A DNA stretch of 64,000 bases from Dyadobacter luticola (GTDB taxonomy: Bacteria; Bacteroidota; Bacteroidia; Cytophagales; Spirosomataceae), in assembly GCF_005860805.1 (NCBI RefSeq), contig NZ_VCEJ01000008.1, forward strand, positions 62,001-126,000, in the 5' to 3' direction. Shown one piece after another: positions 1-7,323 of this stretch (positions are counted from its first letter, which is position 1; the number at the start of each line of letters is the position of its first letter). A program made the translations under genes and the position numbers. The notes below the pieces were generated by a model. The model was not told the DNA's origin and did not search any database. It saw nothing but the letters and a program-made list of their open reading frames with translations.

Positions 1-2
1 TG

Positions 3-365
3 ATGACTTCTGTTCTGGTTACACCTGACGGCAAAACCATGGAAGCTGAGGCAGCGCACGGAACGGTAACCCGTCACTATCGTGAGCACCAAAAAGGTAA
101 GCCAACTTCCACCAACCCAATCGCTTCGATCTTTGCCTGGACACGTGGTCTGGCATTCCGTGGTAAACTCGACGGCAACCAGCCCCTGATCGATTTCTCA
201 AATGCTTTGGAAAAAGTATGTATTGAAACCGTAGAAAGCGGCAAAATGACCAAGGATTTGGCTATCGGTATCTACGGAAACGACGTGAAACACGGCGAAC
301 ATTTCCTGTATACCGAAGAATTCCTGGAAGCAATCGACGAAAATTTGAAAGCTGCACTGGCATAA
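3..365 (+). CDS. icd: NADP-dependent isocitrate dehydrogenase, C-terminal part (cut by window edge)
   Basis: This is the last 120 residues of a eukaryotic-type (IDH1/2-like) isocitrate dehydrogenase, which decarboxylates isocitrate to 2-oxoglutarate in the TCA cycle in the cytoplasm. The stretch EAEAAHGTVTRHYR followed by TSTNPIASIFAWTRGL is characteristic of the NADP-binding part of this dimeric family. The family is usually about 400 residues, so the N-terminal two thirds lie outside the window and the first methionine seen here is internal. A strong intrinsic terminator follows 21 bases after the stop. Confidence 0.9.
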   Translation: MTSVLVTPDGKTMEAEAAHGTVTRHYREHQKGKPTSTNPIASIFAWTRGLAFRGKLDGNQPLIDFSNALEKVCIETVESGKMTKDLAIGIYGNDVKHGEHFLYTEEFLEAIDENLKAALA

Positions 366-386
366 TTTGTCAGGCAGAATAAGCGA

Positions 387-418
387 AGCCGCTAACCTTG
401 GGTTGGCGGCTTTTTTTG
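387..418 (+). terminator. Intrinsic terminator after icd
   Basis: An 11-bp stem (387-397 with 401-411, one G-T pair) and a 3-base loop are followed by a run of seven T. It ends the icd transcript ahead of the convergent PIN-toxin gene. Confidence 0.85.
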
Positions 419-430
419 TTTGACAACCAA

Positions 431-904
431 TTAATGATTTGAAATAAAATCTTCCGGAGTCTGAATCAAGATTAGATTTTCAGCGGAGCATGCGGTTTCA
501 AAGTCAGTAGCATCATGTGACGCCAGCATTTTGATGTTGTGCAACTTACAAGTGGCCAGGATCAGTGCATCGTTTGGCAACAGATTATAAGATTCCATCA
601 TTCTCAGGTATACTGGAATAACTTCATTTCCATTTTCGAGAACTGTAAAAATGGAAAGAAATGACTGCGGTCTATCGGTAGTCAAAATCTCAGGAATTTG
701 CTGATTTTCTTTAATTGTTCGCGGTGCTTTCTTGCCTTCAATAGCCAGAAGGTGAAATGTGTATTCACTTAGAACCACTGAATTGATCACCAGATCCAGG
801 TTAGGATTATCGAGGAGGTGTAAAAGCAATTCTGTTCTGGAATGCTTCCTGAACTCTACAAGGATGGAGCTGTCAATAAAAACCTTGTGCTTTTCATTGG
901 TCAT
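431..904 (-). CDS. PIN-domain ribonuclease, VapC-like toxin
   Basis: A 157-residue PIN-domain protein, probably the endoribonuclease toxin of a type II toxin-antitoxin pair. Acidic residues sit in the expected order: the Asp of FIDSS near the N-terminus, the Glu of VVLSEYT, the Asp of NDALILATC, and the Asp residues of SHDATDFE. An ATG eight codons further upstream is possible, but the start at 904 places the first beta strand (HKVFIDSS) right after the initiator and gives an 11-base overlap with the upstream antitoxin gene. The cellular RNA target cannot be read from sequence. It could also be a solitary PIN protein, but the tightly coupled partner favours a toxin. Confidence 0.75.
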   Translation of the reverse strand: MTNEKHKVFIDSSILVEFRKHSRTELLLHLLDNPNLDLVINSVVLSEYTFHLLAIEGKKAPRTIKENQQIPEILTTDRPQSFLSIFTVLENGNEVIPVYLRMMESYNLLPNDALILATCKLHNIKMLASHDATDFETACSAENLILIQTPEDFISNH

Positions 905-1112
905 AGGCGTCAAAATTACCGGAATCAAAAGATGAATTTTTTGATTGACTGAGGTAATGTTGAGCTATTTTGAGACGTGAATGCGGCTTTTGGACTTTTG
1001 AATTTGCTAGCGGAATCACGATCACTTCCACCAGATCATCATTAAATGATTCTGGCAAAGAGATTTTGAGTTCCCTATCCTTCGGTCTTTCAATAAGCCT
1101 TAGTGCATTCAT
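894..1112 (-). CDS. Small antitoxin-like protein upstream of the PIN toxin
   Basis: A 72-residue protein whose 3' end overlaps the start of the PIN-domain gene, which implies translational coupling. The N-terminal half (RELKISLPESFNDDLVEV) resembles the short beta-strand start of VapB-like antitoxins found before PIN genes in Bacteroidetes. The C-terminal half is polar with no clear fold and may be the toxin-binding tail. I do not recognise a named family. The antitoxin role is inferred from size, order and overlap. Confidence 0.55.
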   Translation of the reverse strand: MNALRLIERPKDRELKISLPESFNDDLVEVIVIPLANSKVQKPHSRLKIAQHYLSQSKNSSFDSGNFDAYDQ

Positions 1113-1157
1113 GATAAAAGTGTATAATCAAATGTAACAAAATTCGGATTATAATCC

Positions 1158-1186
1158 TTTCCAAGAGCTAAAATCCCGTACCTTTG
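1158..1186 (+). promoter_or_regulatory. Bacteroidetes-type promoter of aspC
   Basis: TACCTTTG at 1179-1186 matches the Bacteroidetes -7 consensus TAnnTTTG exactly. A TTT element lies about 18 bases upstream (1158-1160) where the -33 box is expected. Transcription would start near 1193, about 50 bases before the aspC start codon. Confidence 0.6.
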
Positions 1187-1244
1187 CGGGCAATTTGTTG
1201 ATACAGATTGAAGTACCTTCTTTCACTTAATTTTTAACGTTGCA

Positions 1245-2462
1245 ATGTCCGCAGTAGCAGAGCAAACCACACGGTTGGCCGACCGTATCAACGCCCTCGA
1301 AGAATCTTCGACGCTGGCGATGACAAAAATGGCGCGTGAACTGGCCGCACAAGGCCATAAAGTGATCAGTCTGAGCGTGGGAGAGCCAGACTTTAAGACG
1401 CCCGCACACATTTGCGAGGCTGCAAAAAAAGCCATCGACGACGGCTTTCATGGTTACTCACCAGTTGCCGGATATCCTGATCTGCGAAAGGCTATTGCTG
1501 ACAAACTGAAACGTGACAATAATATAGATTGGAAACCGGAAAATATCGTGGTTTCAACTGGCGCCAAACATTCACTTGCCAATGTAATCCAGGTTTTAAT
1601 CAACCCGGGCGACGAGGTGGTCATTTTTGCACCTTACTGGGTAAGTTATTCGGAAATGGTGAAGCTGGCGGAAGGTAAGTCAGTCATCCTGGATGGTGCT
1701 TTTGAAAATGACTTCAAAGTAACTGCCGAGCAGCTGGAAGCTGCGATCACGCCGCGTACTAGAATCGTGATGTATGCTTCTCCAAACAATCCGACCGGCG
1801 CTGTTTATTCTGAAAAAGAACTGAGAGAAATCGCTGCCGTGCTGGAAAAACATGAGGATGTATATGTACTGGCAGATGAAATTTATGAATATATCAACTT
1901 CACGGACGAAGGACATTTCAGCATTGGATCTATCCCTGAGCTGAAAGACCGCGTGATTACTGTAAACGGTGTGGCAAAAGGTTACGCGATGACCGGCTGG
2001 CGGATTGGCTTTATCGCCGCTGCAAAATGGATCGCTGAGGGTGTAGAGAAATTGCAGGGACAGGTAACTTCCGGCACCAATTCAATCGCCCAAAAAGCTG
2101 CCGTAGCCGCATTCAACGGTCCGATGGAGCCTTCGATCGAAATGACGAAAGCGTATCAACGTCGCCGCGACCTGGTAGTGGGCTTGCTGAAAGACATTCC
2201 AGGTTTCAAAGTAAATGTGCCGCAGGGAGCATTCTACGCATTCCCGGATGTGAGCTACTATTTCGGAAAATCGGACGACACCACTACGATCAATAACTCC
2301 GACGATTTTTCAAACTGGTTGCTAAATAAATCATTCGTTTCGACCGTAGCAGGTTCAGGTTTTGGAGCGCCAAATTGTATCCGTATCTCCACTGCCGCTG
2401 CCGACGAGGCTTTGGTTGAAGCGGTGGGACGCATCAAAAGTGCCGTCGCCACTTTGAAATAA
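1245..2462 (+). CDS. aspC: Aspartate aminotransferase, class I PLP enzyme
   Basis: A 405-residue fold-type I aminotransferase that interconverts aspartate/2-oxoglutarate and oxaloacetate/glutamate in the cytoplasm. Visible active-site elements are the Asn of ASPNNPTG (near 182), Asp211 and Tyr214 in DEIYEY, the PLP-binding Lys245 in NGVAKGYAMTGWR, and the substrate carboxylate Arg in NCIRISTA near the C-terminus. The length is typical of the family. It is monocistronic, with its own promoter at 1158-1186 and a terminator at 2480. A prephenate or aromatic aminotransferase is the main alternative within this family. Confidence 0.88.
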   Translation: MSAVAEQTTRLADRINALEESSTLAMTKMARELAAQGHKVISLSVGEPDFKTPAHICEAAKKAIDDGFHGYSPVAGYPDLRKAIADKLKRDNNIDWKPENIVVSTGAKHSLANVIQVLINPGDEVVIFAPYWVSYSEMVKLAEGKSVILDGAFENDFKVTAEQLEAAITPRTRIVMYASPNNPTGAVYSEKELREIAAVLEKHEDVYVLADEIYEYINFTDEGHFSIGSIPELKDRVITVNGVAKGYAMTGWRIGFIAAAKWIAEGVEKLQGQVTSGTNSIAQKAAVAAFNGPMEPSIEMTKAYQRRRDLVVGLLKDIPGFKVNVPQGAFYAFPDVSYYFGKSDDTTTINNSDDFSNWLLNKSFVSTVAGSGFGAPNCIRISTAAADEALVEAVGRIKSAVATLK

Positions 2463-2479
2463 AGCCTAATTGAACTCTA

Positions 2480-2513
2480 AAAAGCCTCACGGGTGTTACC
2501 TGTGAGGCTTTTG
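2480..2513 (+). terminator. Intrinsic terminator after aspC
   Basis: AAAAGCCTCAC pairs with GTGAGGCTTTT around a short loop, ending in a T-rich tract 18 bases after the aspC stop. Confidence 0.8.
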
Positions 2514-2529
2514 TATTACTTAGCTTCCA

Positions 2530-3594
2530 ATGAGCAAATATTATTTTTTAAAAATTAAGGAAATTGAAAGGGAAACCGAAGAGGCTTCCACCATACATTT
2601 CTGGCACCCAATTAATGAAGTGGTTCCGTACCGGCCGGGCCAGTTTCTGACATTATTATTGCCGCAGGAAGACAAAAAAGTACGGAGATCTTACTCCATG
2701 TCGAGTTCGCCTTACACCGATGTTTCCCTCGCGATCACAATCAAAAGGGTCCCGGGAGGCTTTGCATCCAATTTATTGCTTGATACAATTAAGGAAGGCG
2801 ATGTGCTGGAAGTGATGGAGCCCATGGGTTCATTTTTTCCAAAACAGTCGGATGACCAGGTGCGGCAGGTGGTTTTTATCGGAGCCGGAAGTGGGATCAC
2901 ACCTTTGTTTTCGATTTTAAAATCCATTTTAATGGTCGAAGGTGAAAGTGAGGTATTTCTGATTTATGGCAGCCGGAACGAAGAGAGCATTATTTTCAAG
3001 AATAAAATTGAAATGTTGCAGGCAAAATATGGCGAGCGTTTCAAGGTAGTACATACATTAAGCCAGCCTGCGGAAGCGTGGGAGGAAGAGACCGGCCGTT
3101 TGAACAAATCCCACATTTTAAAAATCATTGAAAAACTTCCAACATTAAAAACTGCTGAGGCTGAATTTTACATGTGCGGCCCGGAAGATATGATGGAAGA
3201 AGCGCACAGAGCTTTGGCGATTCTCGCTGTCCCAGATAATAAAATCCGTAAAGAAAGCTTTCTGACTGCCGTCGCTGCCCAGCCGGGCGAAGTGGTGGTA
3301 GAAGAGGAAAATGCCTTGAAAGCCAGGGAAATCACATTATTTTATGAAGGAACAGAATATAAGCTTGCCGTAAAACCGCACGAAACGGTGCTGGAAGCAG
3401 CATTAAATCATGACATTGACCTGCCATATTCTTGTCAGGCTGGTATGTGCACCGCTTGTCTTGGCAGGTGTACTTCCGGAAAGGTCCAGATGGATGAGGA
3501 AGATGCACTTTCGCAAGCCGAGATCGACGAAGGTTTTATCCTGACCTGCGTTACGCATCCGATGACCGACGATGTGATTATCGAAGTGGAATAA
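2530..3594 (+). CDS. FAD/NAD(P)H-dependent ferredoxin reductase with C-terminal 2Fe-2S domain (PaaE-like)
   Basis: A 354-residue electron-transfer reductase. An N-terminal FAD-binding barrel carries RRSYSMSS (52-59), followed by an NAD(P)-binding domain with GAGSGITP (118-125) and CGPE (216-219), then a plant-type 2Fe-2S ferredoxin domain with Cys302, Cys307, Cys310 and Cys340. This order matches the reductase component of phenylacetyl-CoA epoxidase (PaaE) and related reductases. No other paa genes are nearby, so the electron acceptor is unknown and the PaaE role is not established. It starts only 17 bases after the aspC terminator and ends at a shared bidirectional terminator. Confidence 0.8.
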   Translation: MSKYYFLKIKEIERETEEASTIHFWHPINEVVPYRPGQFLTLLLPQEDKKVRRSYSMSSSPYTDVSLAITIKRVPGGFASNLLLDTIKEGDVLEVMEPMGSFFPKQSDDQVRQVVFIGAGSGITPLFSILKSILMVEGESEVFLIYGSRNEESIIFKNKIEMLQAKYGERFKVVHTLSQPAEAWEEETGRLNKSHILKIIEKLPTLKTAEAEFYMCGPEDMMEEAHRALAILAVPDNKIRKESFLTAVAAQPGEVVVEEENALKAREITLFYEGTEYKLAVKPHETVLEAALNHDIDLPYSCQAGMCTACLGRCTSGKVQMDEEDALSQAEIDEGFILTCVTHPMTDDVIIEVE

Positions 3595-3617
3595 AGTCTT
3601 AGCGAGGTTATAAGAGC

Positions 3618-3650
3618 AAAATGAGCGATGGATTCCATCGCTCATTTTAT
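3618..3650. terminator. Bidirectional terminator between convergent genes
   Basis: A perfect palindromic hairpin, AAAATGAGCGATGGA pairing with TCCATCGCTCATTTT, has A and T runs on both flanks. It can stop the reductase gene from the left and the M56 peptidase gene from the right. Confidence 0.8.
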
Positions 3651-3658
3651 TTATAAAG

Positions 3659-5521
3659 CTATTTTTTGGCTGGCGGCAGCGGAGGTTTCGGTGCTTTCGC
3701 CGGCTTGGCAGGGTTAGCAGCTTTTACCCGTGCCGGTGGTGGGGGAGGCGGTACCCGGTTGACATTGACATTTTTATTCATTACCCGGGCAAGACGCGCA
3801 GTTCTGGGATGTTCCGCCCGCTCAAAACTCAGCGTTTCTACGCCGATCTTCCCATTAATCTCTTCAATTTTCTCATTGATTTCCTGAATTTCACCGTCCA
3901 TTTTTCGGATCGGCTCTTCTGCTTTGAGTGCCTCCTTTCTGGTTGCCGAAATCTGACTATTTAACTGTGAAATGGTTTGCTCCTGCACTTTGATCTGCTG
4001 CTCAAATTCTGCCAGCTGGTTATCCAGGTCCGTTTCATTCTTTTTGTTCTGTCCCGATCTCGACTGCTCCAACAATGTTGAGCGCTTTTCCATCAGGTCC
4101 TCACGCATTTCCAAAGCACTTTCTTTTTTAAATTCAATCTTTTCCAGTTCACGCTGAAACCGCTCTACTTCAAAGCGTTGCTTTTCCATTTCAAGATTAA
4201 TTTCCTCCATCCGATGGTTCAGCGGCTCCATTTCAACTTGCAATGCAGCCATACGCTTCTGCGCCTCCGCCATTTTTTTCTGAATAGAATCGTTCATGAA
4301 GTTGCCCGCAAATTGAATGTCAGCCAATGCTTCAAAATCGATTTCAGGCACTTCCATAGCTTCAATGTCCGGTGCTACTTCTGCCAGCTCAGGTACCTCC
4401 ATGTCAATTTCCAGCAGCTTATCCGGATCGTCATGTTTGATTTTGACTGTCTTATGAACCGGTTTTTTGCTTTTTGTTTTATCAACCTTTTGAGCCACAG
4501 CGTAAACCGAAACACCGATTACCAGGCTCAGAGCAAGCATCATCATCGGCAGATTACCGAATGTTCTGGCCGATTTCGGGGAAAGTCCGAGTACTCTTTG
4601 CACGCGGCGAAGTAGAAGGGGTTTTTTCGAAGCGAAAGCCATCGCCATTCTCGGCGCAGTTTGCCACTCGGCTACTTTTACCAGTGCATGCGCCAGCGAC
4701 ATTTTATCTCCGCAGACAGTCAGCGCAATGTCGTCGCAGCAATGTTCACGCTCGGCACGGACGCGGTCCGAGAGCCACCAGATAGCGGGGTGGAAAAAGA
4801 AAACCACTTCCATAAATGATTGCAACATATTCACCAGGTAATCATTACGCCGAATGTGGGCCAGCTCGTGCGCCAAAATTGCTTCAACCTGCGCAGTAGA
4901 AAAACCGGAAAGTAAACCAATCGGGATTAAAACCACCGGGCTGAATGCACCTATCACCATAGGAGTCAGGATTTTAGCAGATTCTTTAAACTCGATGGAT
5001 TTGGAAATGTTCATTTTGGCGATGATTACTCCAAACCTAGCGCGCCACTCCCGGTCCATGACGATTTTAGCATTGAGACGAAGTCTTTCCGTAAAAATCC
5101 AGCCGCCCAAAAATCTCAATAGAAGAAACCCGGCGCCGATCAGCCAGCAAACTACCAGCTCATGCAAATGTGCCGAAAGCCAGAATTGAATTTTAAGTGT
5201 CATTGGAAGCGGATTTTTGACAACATTCAAAATCGGCGTCACAGCTTGCAGAGATACATTTTTCAGCGATTTGCCTGCATTACCCACAGCTGGGGTTGCT
5301 TTAAATTGATAGTAAATAAATGTGGCCGCGGAAGTGAGGGCTTGTAAACTAAGGAATCCGATACCCGTGGCATATCGGATGTTCGAGGCGCTTTTTCTCA
5401 AGAGATAAAAGACTGCCGCCGCAAGCAGACACAAAACAGTCGTCTGCCAGAGTGAGTGGACCAAAGTCCAGCCGAAAGCAGTAATGGTGGAATCGGAAAG
5501 AAGGTTAGAAATGAGTTTCAT
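3659..5521 (-). CDS. BlaR1/MecR1-type M56 membrane metallopeptidase with coiled-coil and proline-rich tail
   Basis: A 620-residue integral membrane zinc peptidase, the signal transducer partner of the BlaI-like repressor encoded just upstream. Membrane segments lie near residues 13-40, 50-70, 120-145 and 185-205. The zinc site is HELAH (218-222), with a probable third ligand Glu in AEREHCCDD (near 259), and another membrane helix follows at about 322-345. The region after that is not the penicillin-binding sensor domain of classic BlaR1. It is acidic, then a long coiled coil (about 410-560), then a Pro/Ala/Lys-rich tail with six consecutive prolines. The signal sensed is therefore unlikely to be a simple beta-lactam and is unknown. 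The gene starts 2 bases after the repressor gene. Confidence 0.85.
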   Translation of the reverse strand: MKLISNLLSDSTITAFGWTLVHSLWQTTVLCLLAAAVFYLLRKSASNIRYATGIGFLSLQALTSAATFIYYQFKATPAVGNAGKSLKNVSLQAVTPILNVVKNPLPMTLKIQFWLSAHLHELVVCWLIGAGFLLLRFLGGWIFTERLRLNAKIVMDREWRARFGVIIAKMNISKSIEFKESAKILTPMVIGAFSPVVLIPIGLLSGFSTAQVEAILAHELAHIRRNDYLVNMLQSFMEVVFFFHPAIWWLSDRVRAEREHCCDDIALTVCGDKMSLAHALVKVAEWQTAPRMAMAFASKKPLLLRRVQRVLGLSPKSARTFGNLPMMMLALSLVIGVSVYAVAQKVDKTKSKKPVHKTVKIKHDDPDKLLEIDMEVPELAEVAPDIEAMEVPEIDFEALADIQFAGNFMNDSIQKKMAEAQKRMAALQVEMEPLNHRMEEINLEMEKQRFEVERFQRELEKIEFKKESALEMREDLMEKRSTLLEQSRSGQNKKNETDLDNQLAEFEQQIKVQEQTISQLNSQISATRKEALKAEEPIRKMDGEIQEINEKIEEINGKIGVETLSFERAEHPRTARLARVMNKNVNVNRVPPPPPPARVKAANPAKPAKAPKPPLPPAKK

Positions 5522-5523
5522 GG

Positions 5524-5898
5524 CTATAGATTATTTTCAAGGTTGTTCAATAACTGCCGAATTTCATCCAGTTCTTCCTTGGATGTTGTGTGGTTGCCCA
5601 AAGCCTGCATCACCATTTGAGCCGCCGATCCTTGAAAAACAGTATCAACCATTTTGCCTAGCAAATTTTGCTGCGTCTCTTCTTTACCCAGCAGCGCGAC
5701 GTAAATGTGCGAGCGGCCGTTTTCGGTGCGGTAGAGCAAACCTTTGTCGTGCATGATTTGCATCAGCTTCAAAGTCGTCGTGTAGCCGACGTCTTTTGTA
5801 GCTGCGAGGAAGTCGTGAACCGCTCTGACAGTGCTGGGCCCAGCTTGCCATAAGTAATTTAGAATTTCCAGTTCGGAGTCGGTAGGTTTAATGTACAT
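5524..5898 (-). CDS. BlaI/MecI-family transcriptional repressor
   Basis: A 124-residue winged-helix repressor (MYIKPTDSELEILNYLW at the N-terminus, with the recognition region around YTTTLKLMQIMHDKGLL). The C-terminal helices would dimerise and carry the site cleaved by the partner peptidase. It forms a two-gene operon with the M56 peptidase downstream. Three palindromes of the form TACGA-N6-TCGTA lie 17-88 bases upstream of its start and are the probable self-regulating operator. Family members control beta-lactamase genes, but no beta-lactamase is adjacent here. Confidence 0.87.
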   Translation of the reverse strand: MYIKPTDSELEILNYLWQAGPSTVRAVHDFLAATKDVGYTTTLKLMQIMHDKGLLYRTENGRSHIYVALLGKEETQQNLLGKMVDTVFQGSAAQMVMQALGNHTTSKEELDEIRQLLNNLENNL

Positions 5899-5914
5899 AG
5901 CTCAAATATTTGCA

Positions 5915-5986
5915 TACGATAATCTTCGTATCAAATGTCTACGAAAAAAATCGTAGAAGCAAGACCTATCTACGATTTTTTTCGTA
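5915..5986. promoter_or_regulatory. Triple operator for the BlaI-like repressor
   Basis: Three inverted repeats share the form TACGA-N6-TCGTA: 5915-5930, 5938-5957 (extended to TCTACGA-N6-TCGTAGA) and 5971-5986. Their centres are 25 and 31 bases apart. They lie in the only intergenic space upstream of the repressor gene, so autoregulation by BlaI-type dimers is the natural reading. Confidence 0.7.
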
Positions 5987-6025
5987 TTAAACTCTTAAAA
6001 TTTGTTAAATGACTGATTGTGAATA

Positions 6026-6077
6026 TTCTTAAATGAAAAAATCCGGAAAGTAGCTCCCGGATTTTTTCATTTAAGAA
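6026..6077 (-). terminator. Intrinsic terminator after dnaN
   Basis: A perfect 21-bp inverted repeat (6026-6046 with 6057-6077) has a 10-base loop and A/T-rich outer arms. On the minus strand it lies just after the dnaN stop and ends with a T-rich tract. It may also insulate dnaN from the repressor promoter region. Confidence 0.8.
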
Positions 6078-6093
6078 TTCTATTAATGTTCTG

Positions 6094-7218
6094 TTAAACG
6101 TAAGTGTTCAACATTACTGGCATTACTAACATGAGGATATCTTCATTCTCGGCCTGATCAACTGGAATGATTAATCCTGCACGGTTTGGAGCAGATAATT
6201 CAAATGTGATGGTTTTGCTGGAAAGATTTCCTAAAACTTCGATCAGGAATTTTGCGTTAAAGCCAATCTCCATATCATCACCATTGTACTCGCACATCAG
6301 CTTTTCATTTGCTTCATTTGAGTAATCCAAATCTTCCGCAGAGATCACCAGATCATTCAGAGACATTTTCAAACGTACCTGATGTGTTGTTCTGTTTGAA
6401 TAAATAGAAATACGACGCAGCGAGCTGAGAATTTCCAATCTGCTGATCGTCAATGTATTTTGATTGTTCGTCGGGATCGCATTTTCATAATCCGGGAAAC
6501 GCTCGTCGATCAGGCGGCAGATCATTTTAATGTTTCCAAAACTGAAAAATGCATTGGAAGAAGTGAATTCCGCTTTTACCGGAACGTCATCAGATGGAAG
6601 ACAGGATTTCAGCAAATTCAATGCTTTCCGCTGGATGATCATGGACGTATCTACGTCAGACTTGATATCCGTGCGGCGGTAGCGAACTAATCTATGTCCG
6701 TCAGTGGCTACAAATGTGGCGTTTTCAGTACCCATCTGAACGAAAACCCCCGTCATCGCAGGGCGAAGATCGTCGGTACTTGTTGCAAATAAGGTGTTGG
6801 CAATTGCCGCGCCTAATGCAGAGGATGAAAAATCAACAGATTGTCCGCGGTTAACTGCCGGCGTTTTTGGAAAATCAATCGGGTTTTCACCAGACAATTT
6901 ATAGCGACCATTATCTGAGATGATCTCGGTTCCGAAAGTCTCGCTGTTTACCTGCAAAGTGATTGGCTGCTCGGGAAGTCCACGCAATGTATCCAGTAAT
7001 AATTTGGCTGGAATCGCGATTGCACCTTTTTCAGAAGACTCCACTTCGATCTCCGTGATCATCACAGTTTGAAGATCGGAAGCGGTGACAGTCAGAGCGT
7101 TACCTTCCAGTGTAAGAAGGAAATTCTCTAATATGGGAACAATTGGGTTCGTTGAAACGACACCGTTTATAGCGGAAAGCTGTTTAAGTAGAACTGATGA
7201 CGAAACGACAAACTTCAT
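6094..7218 (-). CDS. dnaN: DNA polymerase III sliding clamp (beta subunit)
   Basis: A 374-residue ring clamp made of three repeated clamp domains (roughly 1-120, 130-245 and 250-374) that tethers the replicative polymerase to DNA. The N-terminus MKFVVSSSVLLKQLSAINGV, internal TVTASDLQTVM and TFVATDGHRLVRYR, and the C-terminal pattern ending LMLVMPVML are diagnostic. It lies about 105 bases downstream of gldG on the same strand, away from dnaA. It ends at a strong terminator. Confidence 0.96.
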   Translation of the reverse strand: MKFVVSSSVLLKQLSAINGVVSTNPIVPILENFLLTLEGNALTVTASDLQTVMITEIEVESSEKGAIAIPAKLLLDTLRGLPEQPITLQVNSETFGTEIISDNGRYKLSGENPIDFPKTPAVNRGQSVDFSSSALGAAIANTLFATSTDDLRPAMTGVFVQMGTENATFVATDGHRLVRYRRTDIKSDVDTSMIIQRKALNLLKSCLPSDDVPVKAEFTSSNAFFSFGNIKMICRLIDERFPDYENAIPTNNQNTLTISRLEILSSLRRISIYSNRTTHQVRLKMSLNDLVISAEDLDYSNEANEKLMCEYNGDDMEIGFNAKFLIEVLGNLSSKTITFELSAPNRAGLIIPVDQAENEDILMLVMPVMLNTYV

Positions 7219-7323
7219 AATTCGTGACGTAAGTGTTTAGATGAAAGATTTAGCCTGGGACGGTGCCCAAATTGTTTTGTAGAGAACAAAAGTATGAAAA
7301 ATTGCCGATGAAGCCGCCTCTGA

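Noticed and set aside
2530..3594. Assigning the reductase firmly as PaaE of phenylacetate degradation
   Set aside because: The domain order fits, but no paaABCD genes are nearby and the same architecture serves other oxygenases.
3666..5756. Several long plus-strand open frames opposite the M56 peptidase and repressor genes
   Set aside because: They lie antisense to clearly recognisable proteins, have no family similarity and reflect the composition of the coding strand.
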